Source: Streptomyces sp. Z26
Lineage (GTDB): Bacteria > Actinomycetota > Actinomycetes > Streptomycetales > Streptomycetaceae
DNA length: 64,000 nt
Direction: 5' to 3'
Assembly (NCBI RefSeq): GCF_003665095.1
Contig: NZ_RCHV01000002.1
Location: 310,001 to 374,000 of the forward strand
Shown: positions 41,194 to 53,811 of the stretch, in pieces
Position numbering within the stretch: the stretch's first letter is position 1
Layout of the letters: the number at the start of each line of letters is the position of its first letter
Notes under the pieces: generated by a model
What the model was told of the DNA's origin: nothing
The model's input: only the letters and a program-made list of their open reading frames with translations
Database searches by the model: none
Made by a program: the position numbers and the translations under genes

Positions 41194-42423
41194 GTGAGCA
41201 GCGACCGGTGGGGCCGCGTCGACGAGGCGGGGACCGTGTACGTACGCACGGCGGACGGCGAGAAGGTCGTCGGCTCCTGGCAGGCGGGCTCTCCCGAGGA
41301 GGCGCTCGCCTACTTCGAGCGCAAGTACGAGGGCCTGGTCGTCGAGATCAGCCTCCTCGAGAAGAGGCTGCGGACCACCGACCTGTCCGCCAAGGACGCC
41401 AACACCGCGATCGGGCACCTGCGGGAGCAGGTCGACGCGCACCACGCGGTGGGCGACCTGGACGCGCTGCGGCAGCGGCTGGACAAGCTCGCCGGGACGA
41501 TCGAGGAGCGCCGCGAGGAGCGGAAGGCGCACAAGGCGAAGCAGACGGAGGAGGCCCACAAGGCCAAGGAGGACCTGGTCGCGGAGGCCGAGCAGCTGGC
41601 GGAGAGCGACCAGTGGCGGGTGGCCGGGGAACGGCTGCGGGCGCTCGTGGACGTCTGGAAGGGCCTGCCACGGCTGGACCGCAAGACGGACGACGAGCTG
41701 TGGCACCGCTTCTCGCACGCCCGTTCCGCGTTCTCCAAGCGCCGCAAGGGGCACTTCGCGCAGCTCGACGCGCAGCGCGAGGACGCCCGGCGGCGCAAGG
41801 AGCAGCTGGTCTCCGAGGCGGAGGCGCTGTCCAAGTCCCGCGACTGGGGGCCGACGGCCGCGAAGTACCGCGACCTGATGCAGGACTGGAAGGCCGCGGG
41901 CCGGGCGCAGCGGGAGCACGAGGAGGACCTGTGGAGCCGCTTCCGCGGCGCGCAGGACGTCTTCTTCCAGGCCCGCAGCGAGGTGTTCGCGGAACGGGAC
42001 AGCGAGCAGCGGGAGAACCTGACGCGCAAGGAGGAGCTGGCCGCCGAGGCGGAGAAGCTGCTCCCGATCACCGACCTGAAGGCGGCCCGCGCGGCCTTCC
42101 GCGGCATCAACGAGCGCTGGGACGCGATCGGGCACGTGCCCCGGGACTCGAAGGCGCAGATCGAGGGCCGCGTGCACACCGTGGAGCGGGCGCTCCAGGA
42201 GGCCGAGGAGGCCGAGTGGCGCCGTAGCAACCCGGAGGCGCGGGCCCGTGCGGCCGGGCTGACCGGGCAGTTGCAGGACGCGGTGGACAAGCTCGAAGCG
42301 CAGGCCGAGAAGGCGCGGGCGGCGGGCAACACCGCGAAGGCCGCCAAGCTGGAGCAGGAGCTGGCGGGCCGCCGCGCCCTGCTGGACCAGGCGCTCAAGG
42401 GCCTGGAGGAGTTCGGCGGCTGA
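41194..42423 (+). CDS. DUF349 repeat protein
   Basis: The 409-residue, highly charged, almost all-helical protein contains about three DUF349 units, marked by repeats of the type W-(R/K)-V-A-G-E-R-L-x-A-L-V-D-x-W-K and D-x-L-W-x-R-F-x-x-A. Examples are QWRVAGERLRALVDVWK, DELWHRFSHARSAFSKRRKG and DLWSRFRGAQDVFFQARSEV. Such proteins are predicted nucleic-acid- or ribosome-associated coiled-coil factors; the actual role is unknown. The GTG at 41194 (SSDRWGRVDEAG) is preferred because GGAGGAGG lies a few bases upstream. It precedes relA convergently across a strong terminator. Confidence 0.85.
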   Translation: MSSDRWGRVDEAGTVYVRTADGEKVVGSWQAGSPEEALAYFERKYEGLVVEISLLEKRLRTTDLSAKDANTAIGHLREQVDAHHAVGDLDALRQRLDKLAGTIEERREERKAHKAKQTEEAHKAKEDLVAEAEQLAESDQWRVAGERLRALVDVWKGLPRLDRKTDDELWHRFSHARSAFSKRRKGHFAQLDAQREDARRRKEQLVSEAEALSKSRDWGPTAAKYRDLMQDWKAAGRAQREHEEDLWSRFRGAQDVFFQARSEVFAERDSEQRENLTRKEELAAEAEKLLPITDLKAARAAFRGINERWDAIGHVPRDSKAQIEGRVHTVERALQEAEEAEWRRSNPEARARAAGLTGQLQDAVDKLEAQAEKARAAGNTAKAAKLEQELAGRRALLDQALKGLEEFGG

Positions 42424-42441
42424 GCACGCCGGACGCGCTGG

Positions 42442-42506
42442 ACGACAGCCGTACGCGGAACGGGCCGGTCCCCCGGGGGTCGGCCCGTTCCGCGTACGGC
42501 TGTCGT
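42442..42506. terminator. Very long bidirectional hairpin terminator
   Basis: The arms, beginning ACGACAGCCGTACGCGG, pair perfectly over 26 bp around a 13-nt centre that is itself C/G palindromic. It lies between the convergent DUF349 and relA stop codons and should terminate both. Confidence 0.88.
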
Positions 42507-42556
42507 GGCGCTCGCGTACGGGCGCGGTCGTTCGGACGCGGTCGTCAGGACGGCGG

Positions 42557-45115
<2,559 letters not shown>

Positions 45116-45207
45116 GTGCACTCCTCGTTGGACCCCAGGGTGGACTGCCATGGTAGCGACCTCGGCGCGACAGGCCCCGGCCGCACCCGGCAGGGGGCCC
45201 ACGGGAA

Positions 45208-45266
45208 GGGGCACGCACAGCGGCCGACCACCCGTTCTCCGGTGGTCGGCCGCGCGTGCGTGCCCC
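45208..45266 (-). terminator. Hairpin terminator after apt
   Basis: A stem of about 26 bp with small imperfections has GCGGCCGACCACC pairing perfectly at the top and an 8-nt loop. It lies directly after the apt stop codon and before relA, so relA probably has its own promoter in 45116-45207. Confidence 0.8.
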
Positions 45267-45281
45267 TCGATGGGATCGCTC

Positions 45282-45845
45282 TCAGACCGTGATCAGTGCC
45301 TCCAGCGGGGCGTCCTTCAGCGTGGGCTCCAGCCGGGCCCGGCCGCCGAGGAAGCCCAGCTCCAGCAGTACGGCGACGCCCGCGACCCCCGCGCCCGCCC
45401 GCCGGACCAGCTGGAGCGACGCCTCGGCGGTGCCGCCGGTGGCGAGCACGTCGTCGACGACCAGGACGCGGTCGTCGGCTTGGACGTCCTCGGCGTGCAG
45501 CTCCAGCTCGGCGGCGCCGTACTCCAGCTCGTACGCCTGGGACAGCGTGGCGCCCGGCAGCTTGCCCGCCTTGCGCACCGGGACGAAGCCGACGCCCGCG
45601 CGGACGGCCGCCGGGGCGGCCAGGATGAAGCCGCGCGCCTCCAGGCCGACGACCTTGGTCGCGCCGTGCCGTACGCACAGCGCCGCCAGGGTGTCCGTGA
45701 GCGCGGCGAACGCCTCGGGGTCGGCCAGCAGCGGGGTGATGTCCTTGAACATCACGCCCGGCTTCGGGTAGTCCGCGACGTCGCGGATGCGGCTGAGCAG
45801 CAGCTCCCGCACCGCGTCGGACACGGTGGACGCGTCGTCGGTCAC
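45282..45845 (-). CDS. apt: Adenine phosphoribosyltransferase
   Basis: The 187-residue salvage enzyme makes AMP from adenine and PRPP. Motifs are [37 protein letters not shown] and the PRPP loop [19 protein letters not shown]. The GTG at 45845 has GGAGGTGA just upstream and gives the standard length; a longer frame would run into secF. It starts 4 bp after the secF stop, the conserved secD-secF-apt-relA order of actinobacteria. Confidence 0.95.
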   Translation of the reverse strand: MTDDASTVSDAVRELLLSRIRDVADYPKPGVMFKDITPLLADPEAFAALTDTLAALCVRHGATKVVGLEARGFILAAPAAVRAGVGFVPVRKAGKLPGATLSQAYELEYGAAELELHAEDVQADDRVLVVDDVLATGGTAEASLQLVRRAGAGVAGVAVLLELGFLGGRARLEPTLKDAPLEALITV

Positions 45846-45849
45846 GGCG

Positions 45850-47028
45850 TCACCTCCGTTTGCCGGACGGGCGGCCCCGGCCGCGGCTGCGGTTGGCGGG
45901 CTGCCGACGCTGCGCGCGCGGGGACTCCGCCCCGTCGCGCTGGCCGCCGACGGCGGCGGTGGCCGGGGCGTCGTCGTCCGACTCGTCGTCCTCGTCCTCG
46001 TCGGGCCTGTCCTCGTAGCCCTCGGCCGGTGCGTCCGACGGGTCCTGCTCGGCACGCTCCTCTGCCTTGAGGCGCTTCGCGCGTACGCGCTTGGCGAGGG
46101 CCTTCATCTCCGGGTCGCGCTCCTTGAAGTCCGCGACCAGCGGGGTGGCGATGAAGATCGAGGAGTACGCGCCCGCGGCGAGGCCGACGAAGAGCGACAG
46201 CGCGATGTCGTTGAGCATGCCGCCGCCCAGCATGCCGCCGCCGATGAAGAGCAGACCGGCGACCGGGAGCAGCGCCACCACCGTGGTGTTGATGGAGCGG
46301 ACCAGGGTGCCGTTGAGACTGCGGTTGGCGATCTCGCTGTACGTGTAGCGGGTCTGTTTGGTGATCCCGCGCGCGGATTCCTTGAGGCCGTCGAAGACGA
46401 CGACCGTGTCGTACAGCGAGTAACCGAGAATCGTCAGCAGGCCGATGACCGTGCCGGGTGTCACTTCGAACCCGACGAGGGCGTACACGCCGACGGTGAT
46501 CGTGATGTCGTGGATCAGCGCGATGAGGGCGGCGGCCGCCATCCGCCACTCGAAGGCGATGGCGAGGTAGATCACCACCAGGACCATGAAGATGGCGAGG
46601 CCGGTCCAGGCCTTGTTCGCGATCTCCTCACCCCAACTGGGCCCGACGAGCTGCGCGTTGATGTCGGCGTCCTTGACGCCGAGCTCCTCCGCGAGAGCCG
46701 CCTTCACCTGCGTGGACTTGGCCGTGTCCACCTGGGAGATCTGGACGCGCATACCGCCGTCGCCCAACTGCTGGACGATGGCGGCGTGTCCGGACTTCTC
46801 CTCCGCGATCTCCTGGGTCTCCTGGACCGAGGCGGAGGTCTTGGGCGTCGTGAAGACGGCGCCGCCCTCGAACTCGATGCCCATGTTGAGCCCGCGGACG
46901 CCGAGTCCGACGATCGCGGTGATGGTGATCAGGATGGAGACGCCGTACCAGAGCATCCGCTTGGCGACGAAGTCGTAGCCGACCTCACCGCGGTAGAGCC
47001 TGGCGCCGAGATTGCCGAGTCGCGACAT
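45850..47028 (-). CDS. secF: Protein translocase subunit SecF
   Basis: The 392-residue membrane protein works with SecD to pull exported proteins across the membrane using the proton-motive force. TM1 lies at about 25-45. The P4-type extracytoplasmic domain starts GLNMGIEFEGGAVF, and the C-terminal TM bundle shows GLLTILGYSLYDTVVVFDGLKE and TLVRSINTTVVALLPVAGL. The C-terminal about 85 residues are cytoplasmic, first acidic (EDRPDEDEDDESDDD) then basic, longer than in E. coli. The ATG is 3 bp after secD. Confidence 0.96.
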   Translation of the reverse strand: MSRLGNLGARLYRGEVGYDFVAKRMLWYGVSILITITAIVGLGVRGLNMGIEFEGGAVFTTPKTSASVQETQEIAEEKSGHAAIVQQLGDGGMRVQISQVDTAKSTQVKAALAEELGVKDADINAQLVGPSWGEEIANKAWTGLAIFMVLVVIYLAIAFEWRMAAAALIALIHDITITVGVYALVGFEVTPGTVIGLLTILGYSLYDTVVVFDGLKESARGITKQTRYTYSEIANRSLNGTLVRSINTTVVALLPVAGLLFIGGGMLGGGMLNDIALSLFVGLAAGAYSSIFIATPLVADFKERDPEMKALAKRVRAKRLKAEERAEQDPSDAPAEGYEDRPDEDEDDESDDDAPATAAVGGQRDGAESPRAQRRQPANRSRGRGRPSGKRR

Positions 47029-47031
47029 CTC

Positions 47032-48867
47032 TCACGCCTCCTTCGGGTGGTCGGTGCTACGGGTGGACGTGCGGCGGTCGCGGCGCAGCGGCGGCTTGGC
47101 ACCGAGGCGTACGGGGTCGAGCCCGGACCAGGGGTGCCCGCTCGCGAAGAACTTCTTCCGCGCCAGGATCGTCATCAGCGGCTTCGTGAAGAGGAAGACG
47201 ACGACGACGTCGAGCAGGGTCGTCAGGCCCAGGGTGAACGCGAAGCCCTTGACCTTGCCGACGCTGACGATGAACAGCACCGCGGCGGCGAGGAACGACA
47301 CGAAGTCGGAGACCAGGATGGTCCGTCGGGCGCGGGGCCAGCCGCGCTCCACGGCGGGGCGCAGCGTACGGCCCTCGCGGATCTCGTCGCGGATGCGTTC
47401 GAAGTAGACGATGAACGAGTCCGCGGTGATCCCGATGGCCACGATGGCGCCGCAGACCGCCGGGAGGTTCAGCGCGAAGCCGATCGTCGGGCCGAGCAGC
47501 GACATGATCGTGTACGTGAGGACCGCGGAGAAGAGGAGGCTGACGATCGCGATGAGCGACAGTCCTCGGTAGTACGCGATCAGGTAGAGGATGACCACGG
47601 CGAGGCCGATGGCGCCGGCGATGAGGCCCGCGTTCAGCTGCTCGCCACCGAGGGCGGCGGTCACCGTGGTGACGTCCGACTCCTGGAACGTGAGCGGCAG
47701 GGCGCCGTACGACAGGATGTTCGCCAGGTCCTCGGCGGTCTGCTGGGTGAACTTGCCGGAGATCTCGGCGTCACCGACGAGGCGTTCGTTGACGCTGGGC
47801 GCCGAGACGACCTCGCCGTCGAGCACGATCGCGAACTGGTTCTGCGGGGGCTGCTTCTTGGACAGCTCCCCGGTGACCTTGCCGAACGCGTCGCTGCCCT
47901 TGCCGTCGAACGACATCTGGACGATCCAGCCCTGACCGCGCGTCTGGTCGAGGGCGGCGTTGGCGTCGCTGACGTTCTTGCCCTCGACGGCGACCGGGCC
48001 GAGCACGTACTTGACGGGCTGTTCGCTGTCGCAGCCGACGGTCGGGTCGCCGTCGTCCGCCTGCGCCGCGATGCGTCCGGCGTCGGCCTTGCCCTCCTTG
48101 GTGGTGCAGTCGAGCTTCTCGAACTGCTTCTGGAGGGAGGCCGGTACGCCCTCGGGCGCGGGGGCGCTCGGGGTGGGCTCGGGGGCCTTGGGCGACTCCG
48201 ACTGCTTGCCCGAGCCGGACGGCTTCGGTGACTCGTCGTCGGTCGCGGCGGCGGGCCGGAGGCCCTCCGTGACGGCGCGGCCCTGGGTGGTGGCCCCGTC
48301 GGACGAACCGGCCGTGGCCTTCTCGTCGCCGGAGGCGTCACCGGACTCGGCGCCCGTCTTGTCGTCCGGCGTGCCGGACGGCTCGTCGCCCGTCTTGTCG
48401 CCGGGCTTGCCGCTGCCCCCGGACGAGGACGGCGAGGGCTTGGGCTCGGGGTTCTCCGCCTGCGCGTAGGTCAGCACGGGGCGGAAGTTCAGCTCGGCGG
48501 TGGTGCCGACCTGCTCGCGCGCCTGCTTCTCGTTCGACCCCTTGGGGATGTTGACGATGATGTGCTTGTCGCCCTGGGTCTGGACCTCGGCCTCCTGGAC
48601 GCCCAGACCGTTGACACGCCGCTCGATGATGCCCACGGCGGTGTTCATGTTGGTCTGGTTGATCGCGTCCTTCTTGCCGGGCTGGCTCTTCGCCTCGAGC
48701 GTGATGCTCGTGCCGCCCGCCAGGTCGATGCCCAGCCGGGGCTTCGTGTGACCGGAGAGGAACATTCCTCCCACCAGCGCCACCATCGCCAGCAGAATCA
48801 GCAGGAGGGCACGCCCCGGCTTCCCCTGGGCACCAGTGGACCTGCGGCCCTTCTTCGGTGCTGCCAC
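47032..48867 (-). CDS. secD: Protein translocase subunit SecD
   Basis: The 611-residue partner of SecF starts at a GTG (AAPKKGRRSTG) with AGGAGA upstream. TM1 is at about 20-40, then the family segment PRLGIDLAGGTSITLEA. The extracytoplasmic P1 region contains a low-complexity Ser/Gly/Pro/Asp/Glu insertion of about 110 residues (from PKPSPSSSGGSG to APEPTPSAPAPEG) not found in E. coli SecD. The five C-terminal helices hold GEQLNAGLIAGAIGLAVVI and AIGITADSFIVYFERIRDE. It is coupled to secF by a 3-bp gap and follows yajC by 130 bp. Confidence 0.95.
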   Translation of the reverse strand: MAAPKKGRRSTGAQGKPGRALLLILLAMVALVGGMFLSGHTKPRLGIDLAGGTSITLEAKSQPGKKDAINQTNMNTAVGIIERRVNGLGVQEAEVQTQGDKHIIVNIPKGSNEKQAREQVGTTAELNFRPVLTYAQAENPEPKPSPSSSGGSGKPGDKTGDEPSGTPDDKTGAESGDASGDEKATAGSSDGATTQGRAVTEGLRPAAATDDESPKPSGSGKQSESPKAPEPTPSAPAPEGVPASLQKQFEKLDCTTKEGKADAGRIAAQADDGDPTVGCDSEQPVKYVLGPVAVEGKNVSDANAALDQTRGQGWIVQMSFDGKGSDAFGKVTGELSKKQPPQNQFAIVLDGEVVSAPSVNERLVGDAEISGKFTQQTAEDLANILSYGALPLTFQESDVTTVTAALGGEQLNAGLIAGAIGLAVVILYLIAYYRGLSLIAIVSLLFSAVLTYTIMSLLGPTIGFALNLPAVCGAIVAIGITADSFIVYFERIRDEIREGRTLRPAVERGWPRARRTILVSDFVSFLAAAVLFIVSVGKVKGFAFTLGLTTLLDVVVVFLFTKPLMTILARKKFFASGHPWSGLDPVRLGAKPPLRRDRRTSTRSTDHPKEA

Positions 48868-48997
48868 CTTCTCGTATCTCCTGTCCAACCGCCCGCGTCG
48901 GACCCGTCGTACCGGGTCATCGCCGCGCGGCACGCGAAGTGGTGTACGGGTGCCTGTCGCCGCCGGGCCCTCTGGTCACGGTCCGGCGGCGCTCACG

Positions 48998-49561
48998 CTA
49001 CTCGGCGTCGGAGCCGCCTCGACGCCCGGCGTCCTTGCCCCCGTCGGTCTCGTCGTCGGCCACCGCGTCGGCCTTGCGGTCCGCGGCCGCCGGGACGTCG
49101 GTCTCCTCGTCGTCGTCGTGGTCGGCGTCCGCGCGGTCGGTGTGCGCGCGATCCGCGTCCGCCGCCGGGGACTTGCCGAGGTCGATCCTCCCACCCGTGA
49201 CCGCCTCGTCGTCCCCCTCCGTCAACGCCGAGGCGTCGTCGGGCACGATCGGGTCATCGTCGGACTCCAGGTCGACGGGGTCGCCGTTGACGATGCGCTC
49301 GTACTCCTCCGGCTCGAGCACCGCGCCCACGGCGTTCTTCGCGTAGAGCGCGTGGACGCCCGGGGCGACTTCGAGAAGGACCGCGTCGTCGCGGATCTCC
49401 TTGACGGTGGCGTACATGCCCCCGATCGTCCTGACGCCGGTGCCGGGCTGCATCTGGTCGCGCATCTGCGCGGCCTCCTGCTGCTTCTTCTTGGCGGACC
49501 GGGTCATCAGGAACATCGCCCCGATGAGCACGATGAAGGGGAGGAGAGTCACGATATTCAC
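48998..49561 (-). CDS. yajC: Preprotein translocase subunit YajC
   Basis: The 187-residue single-pass protein associates with SecDF. The N-terminal helix IVTLLPFIVLIGAMFLM is followed by RSAKKKQQEAAQMRDQMQPGTGVRTIGGMYATV, the YajC signature. The C-terminal about 85 residues are an Asp/Ala-rich acidic tail much longer than in E. coli. It starts at a GTG and heads the yajC-secD-secF-apt group. Confidence 0.93.
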   Translation of the reverse strand: MNIVTLLPFIVLIGAMFLMTRSAKKKQQEAAQMRDQMQPGTGVRTIGGMYATVKEIRDDAVLLEVAPGVHALYAKNAVGAVLEPEEYERIVNGDPVDLESDDDPIVPDDASALTEGDDEAVTGGRIDLGKSPAADADRAHTDRADADHDDDEETDVPAAADRKADAVADDETDGGKDAGRRGGSDAE

Positions 49562-49646
49562 GGCGGAAGAGTTTCCTTCGCACGACCGCGTGGGGGCGGC
49601 CTGGATTCGGGGTGGGCTACCGTCCGGTCGCGGACGGCGTCGGCGG

Positions 49647-49676
49647 AGTCTAAGCGAGCTGTCACCGATGGAACAA
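49647..49676 (-). promoter_or_regulatory. Predicted yajC-secDF-apt promoter
   Basis: On the minus strand, TTGTTC at 49676-49671 and TAGACT at 49652-49647 are 18 bp apart, about 86 bp upstream of the yajC start. A TTGACG at 49682-49677 lies too far from the -10 (24 bp) to pair with it, so the assignment of the -35 is tentative. Confidence 0.4.
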
Positions 49677-49722
49677 CGTCAAGCATGGCACTGAGGTTCC
49701 TGCCCCCGCGAGTCCCGCACGG

Positions 49723-50808
49723 TCACGCTCCGAACAAGCCCTGCTGCCCCGTGCCACCCGCCGCCCCCGGCTGCCCCTGCGGCGGTGTCAGCCCGAGGTG
49801 CGCCCAGGCCGCGGGCGTGGCGACGCGTCCGCGGGGGGTACGGGCGAGCAGGCCCTCCCGTACGAGGAACGGCTCGGCGACCTCCTCGACCGTCTCGCGC
49901 TCCTCCCCCACCGCGACCGCCAGCGTGGACAGCCCGACGGGTCCGCCGCCGAACAGCTTGAGCAGCGCGGTCAGCACACCCCGGTCCAGCCGGTCGAGGC
50001 CGCGCTCGTCCACCTCGTAGACCGCGAGGGCGCGGGCGGCGATGTCCCGGGTGATCACGCCGTCGGCCTTGACCTGCGCGTAGTCGCGGACGCGGCGGAG
50101 CAGGCGGTTGGCGATACGGGGGGTGCCGCGCGAACGACCCGCGATCTCGGTGGCGCCCTCGGCGTCGGTCTCCACGTCCAGCAGCCGGGCCGACCGGTGG
50201 ATCACCTGTTCCAACTCGGCGGGCTCGTAGAACTCCATGTGCGCGGTGAAGCCGAACCGGTCGCGCAGCGGCGGCGGCAGCAGGCCCGCCCGCGTGGTCG
50301 CGCCGACCAGCGTGAACGGCGGCAGCTCCAGCGGGATTGCGGTGGCGCCGGGGCCCTTGCCGACGATGACGTCGACGCGGAAGTCCTCCATCGCCATGTA
50401 CAGCATCTCCTCGGCGGGCCGCGACATGCGGTGGATCTCGTCGAGGAACAGCACCTCGCCCTCCTGGAGGGAGGAGAGGATCGCCGCGAGGTCGCCGGCG
50501 TGCTGGATGGCGGGGCCGGAGGTGATGCGGATCGGCGCCGACATCTCGGCCGCGATGATCATGGACAGGGTGGTCTTGCCCAACCCCGGCGCCCCGGACA
50601 GCAGTACGTGGTCGGCGGCGGCGCCGCGCGTACGGGCCGCCCGCAGCACCAGGTCCAGCTGCTCCCTGACCTTCGCCTGCCCCACGAACTCGTGCAGGTC
50701 CTTCGGGCGCAGCGCCGCCTCGACGGCCTGGTCCTCGCCGTCGGCCACGGAGCCGACCAGCCGCTCCGGGTCGCCGGGGGCGGTCTCGGTGGTGTCGTCC
50801 CAGTTCAT
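49723..50808 (-). CDS. ruvB: Holliday junction branch-migration ATPase RuvB
   Basis: The 361-residue AAA+ motor has Walker [16 protein letters not shown], Walker [19 protein letters not shown], sensor 1 [21 protein letters not shown] and the C-terminal winged helix ([22 protein letters not shown]). Residues after about 345 form a Gly/Gln-rich tail. It follows ruvA by 109 bp in the ruvC-ruvA-ruvB order. Confidence 0.97.
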   Translation of the reverse strand: MNWDDTTETAPGDPERLVGSVADGEDQAVEAALRPKDLHEFVGQAKVREQLDLVLRAARTRGAAADHVLLSGAPGLGKTTLSMIIAAEMSAPIRITSGPAIQHAGDLAAILSSLQEGEVLFLDEIHRMSRPAEEMLYMAMEDFRVDVIVGKGPGATAIPLELPPFTLVGATTRAGLLPPPLRDRFGFTAHMEFYEPAELEQVIHRSARLLDVETDAEGATEIAGRSRGTPRIANRLLRRVRDYAQVKADGVITRDIAARALAVYEVDERGLDRLDRGVLTALLKLFGGGPVGLSTLAVAVGEERETVEEVAEPFLVREGLLARTPRGRVATPAAWAHLGLTPPQGQPGAAGGTGQQGLFGA

Positions 50809-50917
50809 GAGGTCAGCCTCGGATCGTGTGCGTCGGGTGCGCGCGTACGGGGCGCGGCGCGCGTACGGATGCGGGTTGCGGGTGACGGCGGCCGGCGAGC
50901 GCCGGTGAAGTGCCCGC

Positions 50918-51550
50918 TCAGCGCGCGCGGTTCAGCGACTGGAGTGCCGCCCGCAGCAGCGGCGCCACCTGCGGTGTGCCGCCCTCGGCGGCCTCCGCCT
51001 CGGCCCGTGGCGTGACGGCGGCCACCGCCTCCTCGGCCTCGCGCGCCGCGTACCCCAGGCCGAGCAGGGCGGACAGCAGCTGCTCGTGCCAGGGCGCGGG
51101 CGCCGAGGCGGTGCCGCGCCGGGCGCCCTGCGGGGTGCCGGTGCCGAGCGGTTCACCGAGCCGGTCCCGCAGTTCCAGCAGCAGCTTCTGCGCGCCCTTC
51201 TTGCCGATGCCGGGCACGGCCGTCAGCGCCTTCTCGTCGCCGGTGGAGACCGCGCGCCGCAGGTCGTCGGGGCTGTGCACGGCCAGCATGGCCTGCGCGA
51301 GGCGCGGGCCGACGCCGCTTGCCGTCTGGAGCAGTTCGAACGTCTGCCGCTCGTCGTCGTCGGCGAAGCCGTAGAGCGTGAGGGAGTCCTCCCGTACGAC
51401 CAACGACGTGGCCAGCCGCGCGTGTTGGCCGACGCGCAGCGCGGACAGGGTGTCCGGGGTGCACTGGACGGCCATGCCGACGCCGCCGACCTCGACGACG
51501 GCGGTGTCCGGGGCGAGGGCCGCGACCGGGCCGGAGACGAAGGCGATCAT
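50918..51550 (-). CDS. ruvA: Holliday junction DNA-binding protein RuvA
   Basis: The 210-residue protein binds four-way junctions and loads RuvB. Domain I begins [23 protein letters not shown]; the helix-hairpin-helix pair is [19 protein letters not shown] and [19 protein letters not shown]; domain III ([22 protein letters not shown]) contacts RuvB. The ATG overlaps the ruvC stop by ATGA, which sets the start. Confidence 0.96.
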   Translation of the reverse strand: MIAFVSGPVAALAPDTAVVEVGGVGMAVQCTPDTLSALRVGQHARLATSLVVREDSLTLYGFADDDERQTFELLQTASGVGPRLAQAMLAVHSPDDLRRAVSTGDEKALTAVPGIGKKGAQKLLLELRDRLGEPLGTGTPQGARRGTASAPAPWHEQLLSALLGLGYAAREAEEAVAAVTPRAEAEAAEGGTPQVAPLLRAALQSLNRAR

Positions 51551-52104
51551 GGGGTGCGGCCTTTCGGGGTGCCGGGGGTACGGGCCGTGCGGGGCCGGGC
51601 GGCGGCGTGCGCCGACTGGAGCCGGTTCATCGCGGGCGCGCGCCAGATGTGACAGATGGCGAGGGCGAGGGCGTCGGCCGCGTCGGCGGGCCGGGGTGGC
51701 GCGTCGAGCCGCAGGAGCCGGGTGACCATGGCGCCGACCTGGGCCTTGTCGGCCCGTCCGGTGCCGGTGACGGCGGCCTTGACCTCGCTGGGGGTGTGCA
51801 GGGCGACGGGCAGCCCGCGGCGCGCGGCGCACAGCATCGCGACGGCGCTGGCCTGCGCCGTGCCCATCACGGTGCTGACGTTGTGCTGGCTGAACACCCG
51901 TTCCACGGCGACGACTTCGGGCTCGTACCGGTCGAGCCACTCCTCCATGCCGCGCTCGACGAGCACCAGCCGTTCGGCGATGTCCGCGTCGGCGGTCGTC
52001 CGTACGACGCCGACCGCCCGCATCCGCAGCGGCCGCCCGGCGGAACCCTCGACCACGCCGATACCGCAGCGGGTCAGGCCGGGGTCGACACCCAGCACGC
52101 GCAC
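51547..52104 (-). CDS. ruvC: Holliday junction resolvase RuvC
   Basis: The 185-residue nuclease cuts junctions moved by RuvAB. The active-site acidic residues appear in [14 protein letters not shown] (first Asp), [12 protein letters not shown] (Glu) and [14 protein letters not shown] (two Asp). The GTG at 52104 has GGGAGG just upstream and begins the family sequence; a longer frame adds unrelated Arg-rich sequence. About 20 residues of Arg/Pro-rich tail extend beyond the E. coli length. Confidence 0.96.
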   Translation of the reverse strand: MRVLGVDPGLTRCGIGVVEGSAGRPLRMRAVGVVRTTADADIAERLVLVERGMEEWLDRYEPEVVAVERVFSQHNVSTVMGTAQASAVAMLCAARRGLPVALHTPSEVKAAVTGTGRADKAQVGAMVTRLLRLDAPPRPADAADALALAICHIWRAPAMNRLQSAHAAARPRTARTPGTPKGRTP

Positions 52105-52274
52105 GGCGCCTCCCTCGTCCCGTCCGTCCGGCCGCCTCCCGCGCGCCGGACCCTGCCCGTCGTTCCCGCAGGTTAGCGGCAGGCACCGACAACGCCGACG
52201 GGCCGCGCGGGGAACGGCCGCGCGAGGCACGCGGAACGGGTCGCGCCGAGACGGGCGGCGGTCGGGAACGCGTA

Positions 52275-52321
52275 CGGCCGCGCACCTGTCCGCCCGTACG
52301 GACGGGGCAGGTGCGCGGCCG
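52275..52321 (-). terminator. Hairpin terminator after yebC
   Basis: A perfect 14-bp stem CGGCCGCGCACCTG with its complement sits 6 bp after the yebC stop codon in the direction of transcription. It separates yebC from ruvC, so the ruv genes need a promoter in 52105-52274. Confidence 0.8.
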
Positions 52322-52327
52322 TGGGCG

Positions 52328-53080
52328 TCAGGCGTCGACCTGGGCCATGACCTCGTCGGACACGTCGAAGTTGGCGAAGACGTTCTGCACGTCGTCGCTG
52401 TCCTCCAGCGCGTCGATCAGCTTGAAGATCTTCCGCGCGCCGTCCTCGTCCAACTCGACCTGGACGCTGGGCAGGAAGTTGTTGTCCGCCGACTCGTAGT
52501 CGATGCCCGCGTCGACGAGCGCCGTGCGGACCGCGACCAGGTCGGTGGCCTCGCTGATCACCTCGAAGTTCTCACCGAGGTCGTTGACGTCCTCGACGCC
52601 CGCGTCCAGCACCGCGCCCAGCACGTCGTCCTCGGCCAGTTCGCCCTTGGGCACGATGACGACGCCCTTGCGGTTGAAGAGGTACGAGACGGAGCCCGGG
52701 TCGGCCATCGAGCCGCCGTTACGGGTCATGGCGACGCGCACGTCGGACGCGGCGCGGTTGCGGTTGTCCGTCAGGCACTCGATGAGCACCGCCACGCCGT
52801 TGGGCCCGTAGCCCTCGTACATGATGGTCTCGTAGTCGGTGCCGCCCGCTTCGAGACCGGCACCGCGCTTGACCGCGCTGTCGATGTTCTTGTTCGGGAC
52901 GGAGTTCTTCTTCGCCTTCTGGATCGCGTCGTACAGCGTGGGGTTGCCGTCGGGGTCGGCACCCCCCGTACGGGCCGCGACCTCGACGTTCTTGATCAGC
53001 TTCGCGAAGAGCTTGCCGCGCTTGGCATCGATCACGGCCTTCTTGTGCTTGGTGGTTGCCCACTTAGAGTGGCCGGACAC
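52328..53080 (-). CDS. yebC: YebC/PmpR-family protein
   Basis: The 250-residue protein is of the YebC type, known as a transcriptional regulator in some bacteria and recently linked to ribosome stalling at prolines. It starts at a GTG with [29 protein letters not shown], then GGNPxL-type [40 protein letters not shown] and FNRKGVV. Length is normal. It is 98 bp downstream of pdxT. Confidence 0.95.
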   Translation of the reverse strand: MSGHSKWATTKHKKAVIDAKRGKLFAKLIKNVEVAARTGGADPDGNPTLYDAIQKAKKNSVPNKNIDSAVKRGAGLEAGGTDYETIMYEGYGPNGVAVLIECLTDNRNRAASDVRVAMTRNGGSMADPGSVSYLFNRKGVVIVPKGELAEDDVLGAVLDAGVEDVNDLGENFEVISEATDLVAVRTALVDAGIDYESADNNFLPSVQVELDEDGARKIFKLIDALEDSDDVQNVFANFDVSDEVMAQVDA

Positions 53081-53178
53081 AGCCTCGCTCCTTCGATGTC
53101 ACCGACAGATCCACGGCCAGATCCTACCGCCCGCAGGTCAGCCCTCCGCCAGCCGTGCGCCGCGTCTGTGGACAACCG

Positions 53179-53790
53179 CTAGCGGTCGGCCGTCCCGCGC
53201 ACCATCGCGACGAACGCCTCGTGCACCCGGTGGTCGCCGGTGAGTTCGGGGTGGAACGACGTGGCGAGCAGTCGGCCCTGGCGTACGGCGACGGGGTGGC
53301 CGTCGTGGCGCGCGAGCACCCGTACCTCGGCACCCGTCGACTCCACCCACGGCGCGCGGATGAACACGCCCTCGACCGGGCCGCCTTCGACGTCCGCCAT
53401 GTCGACGGCCGCCTCGAAGGACTCGTTCTGCCGCCCGAAGGCGTTGCGGCGGACGATCATGTCGATGCCGCCGACCGTCTCCTGGCCGGAGCGCGGGTCG
53501 AGGATCTTGTCCGCGAGCATGATCATGCCCGCGCAGGAGCCGTACACGGGCATGCCCGCGCGGACCCGCTCGCGCAGCGGCTCCAACAGGCCGAAGGCGA
53601 CGGCCAGTTTGGAGATGGTGGTGGACTCGCCACCGGGGATGACCAGTCCGTCGACCTCGGCCAGTTCCTCGGGGCGGCGCACCGTACGGGGTTCCGCGCC
53701 CGCTCCCGCGAGCGCCGCGAAGTGCTCGCGGACGTCGCCCTGGAGCGCCAGGACGCCGATCAGCGGTCGCTGCGTGTCGTTCACGTTCAC
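53179..53790 (-). CDS. pdxT: Pyridoxal 5'-phosphate synthase glutaminase subunit
   Basis: The 203-residue class-I amidotransferase supplies ammonia to PdxS. It has [29 protein letters not shown], the nucleophile [15 protein letters not shown], and the His-Glu pair in [18 protein letters not shown]. It starts at a GTG, 85 bp after pdxS. Confidence 0.96.
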   Translation of the reverse strand: MNVNDTQRPLIGVLALQGDVREHFAALAGAGAEPRTVRRPEELAEVDGLVIPGGESTTISKLAVAFGLLEPLRERVRAGMPVYGSCAGMIMLADKILDPRSGQETVGGIDMIVRRNAFGRQNESFEAAVDMADVEGGPVEGVFIRAPWVESTGAEVRVLARHDGHPVAVRQGRLLATSFHPELTGDHRVHEAFVAMVRGTADR

Positions 53791-53811
53791 CTCTCAGCAC
53801 GTACGGGGAGG

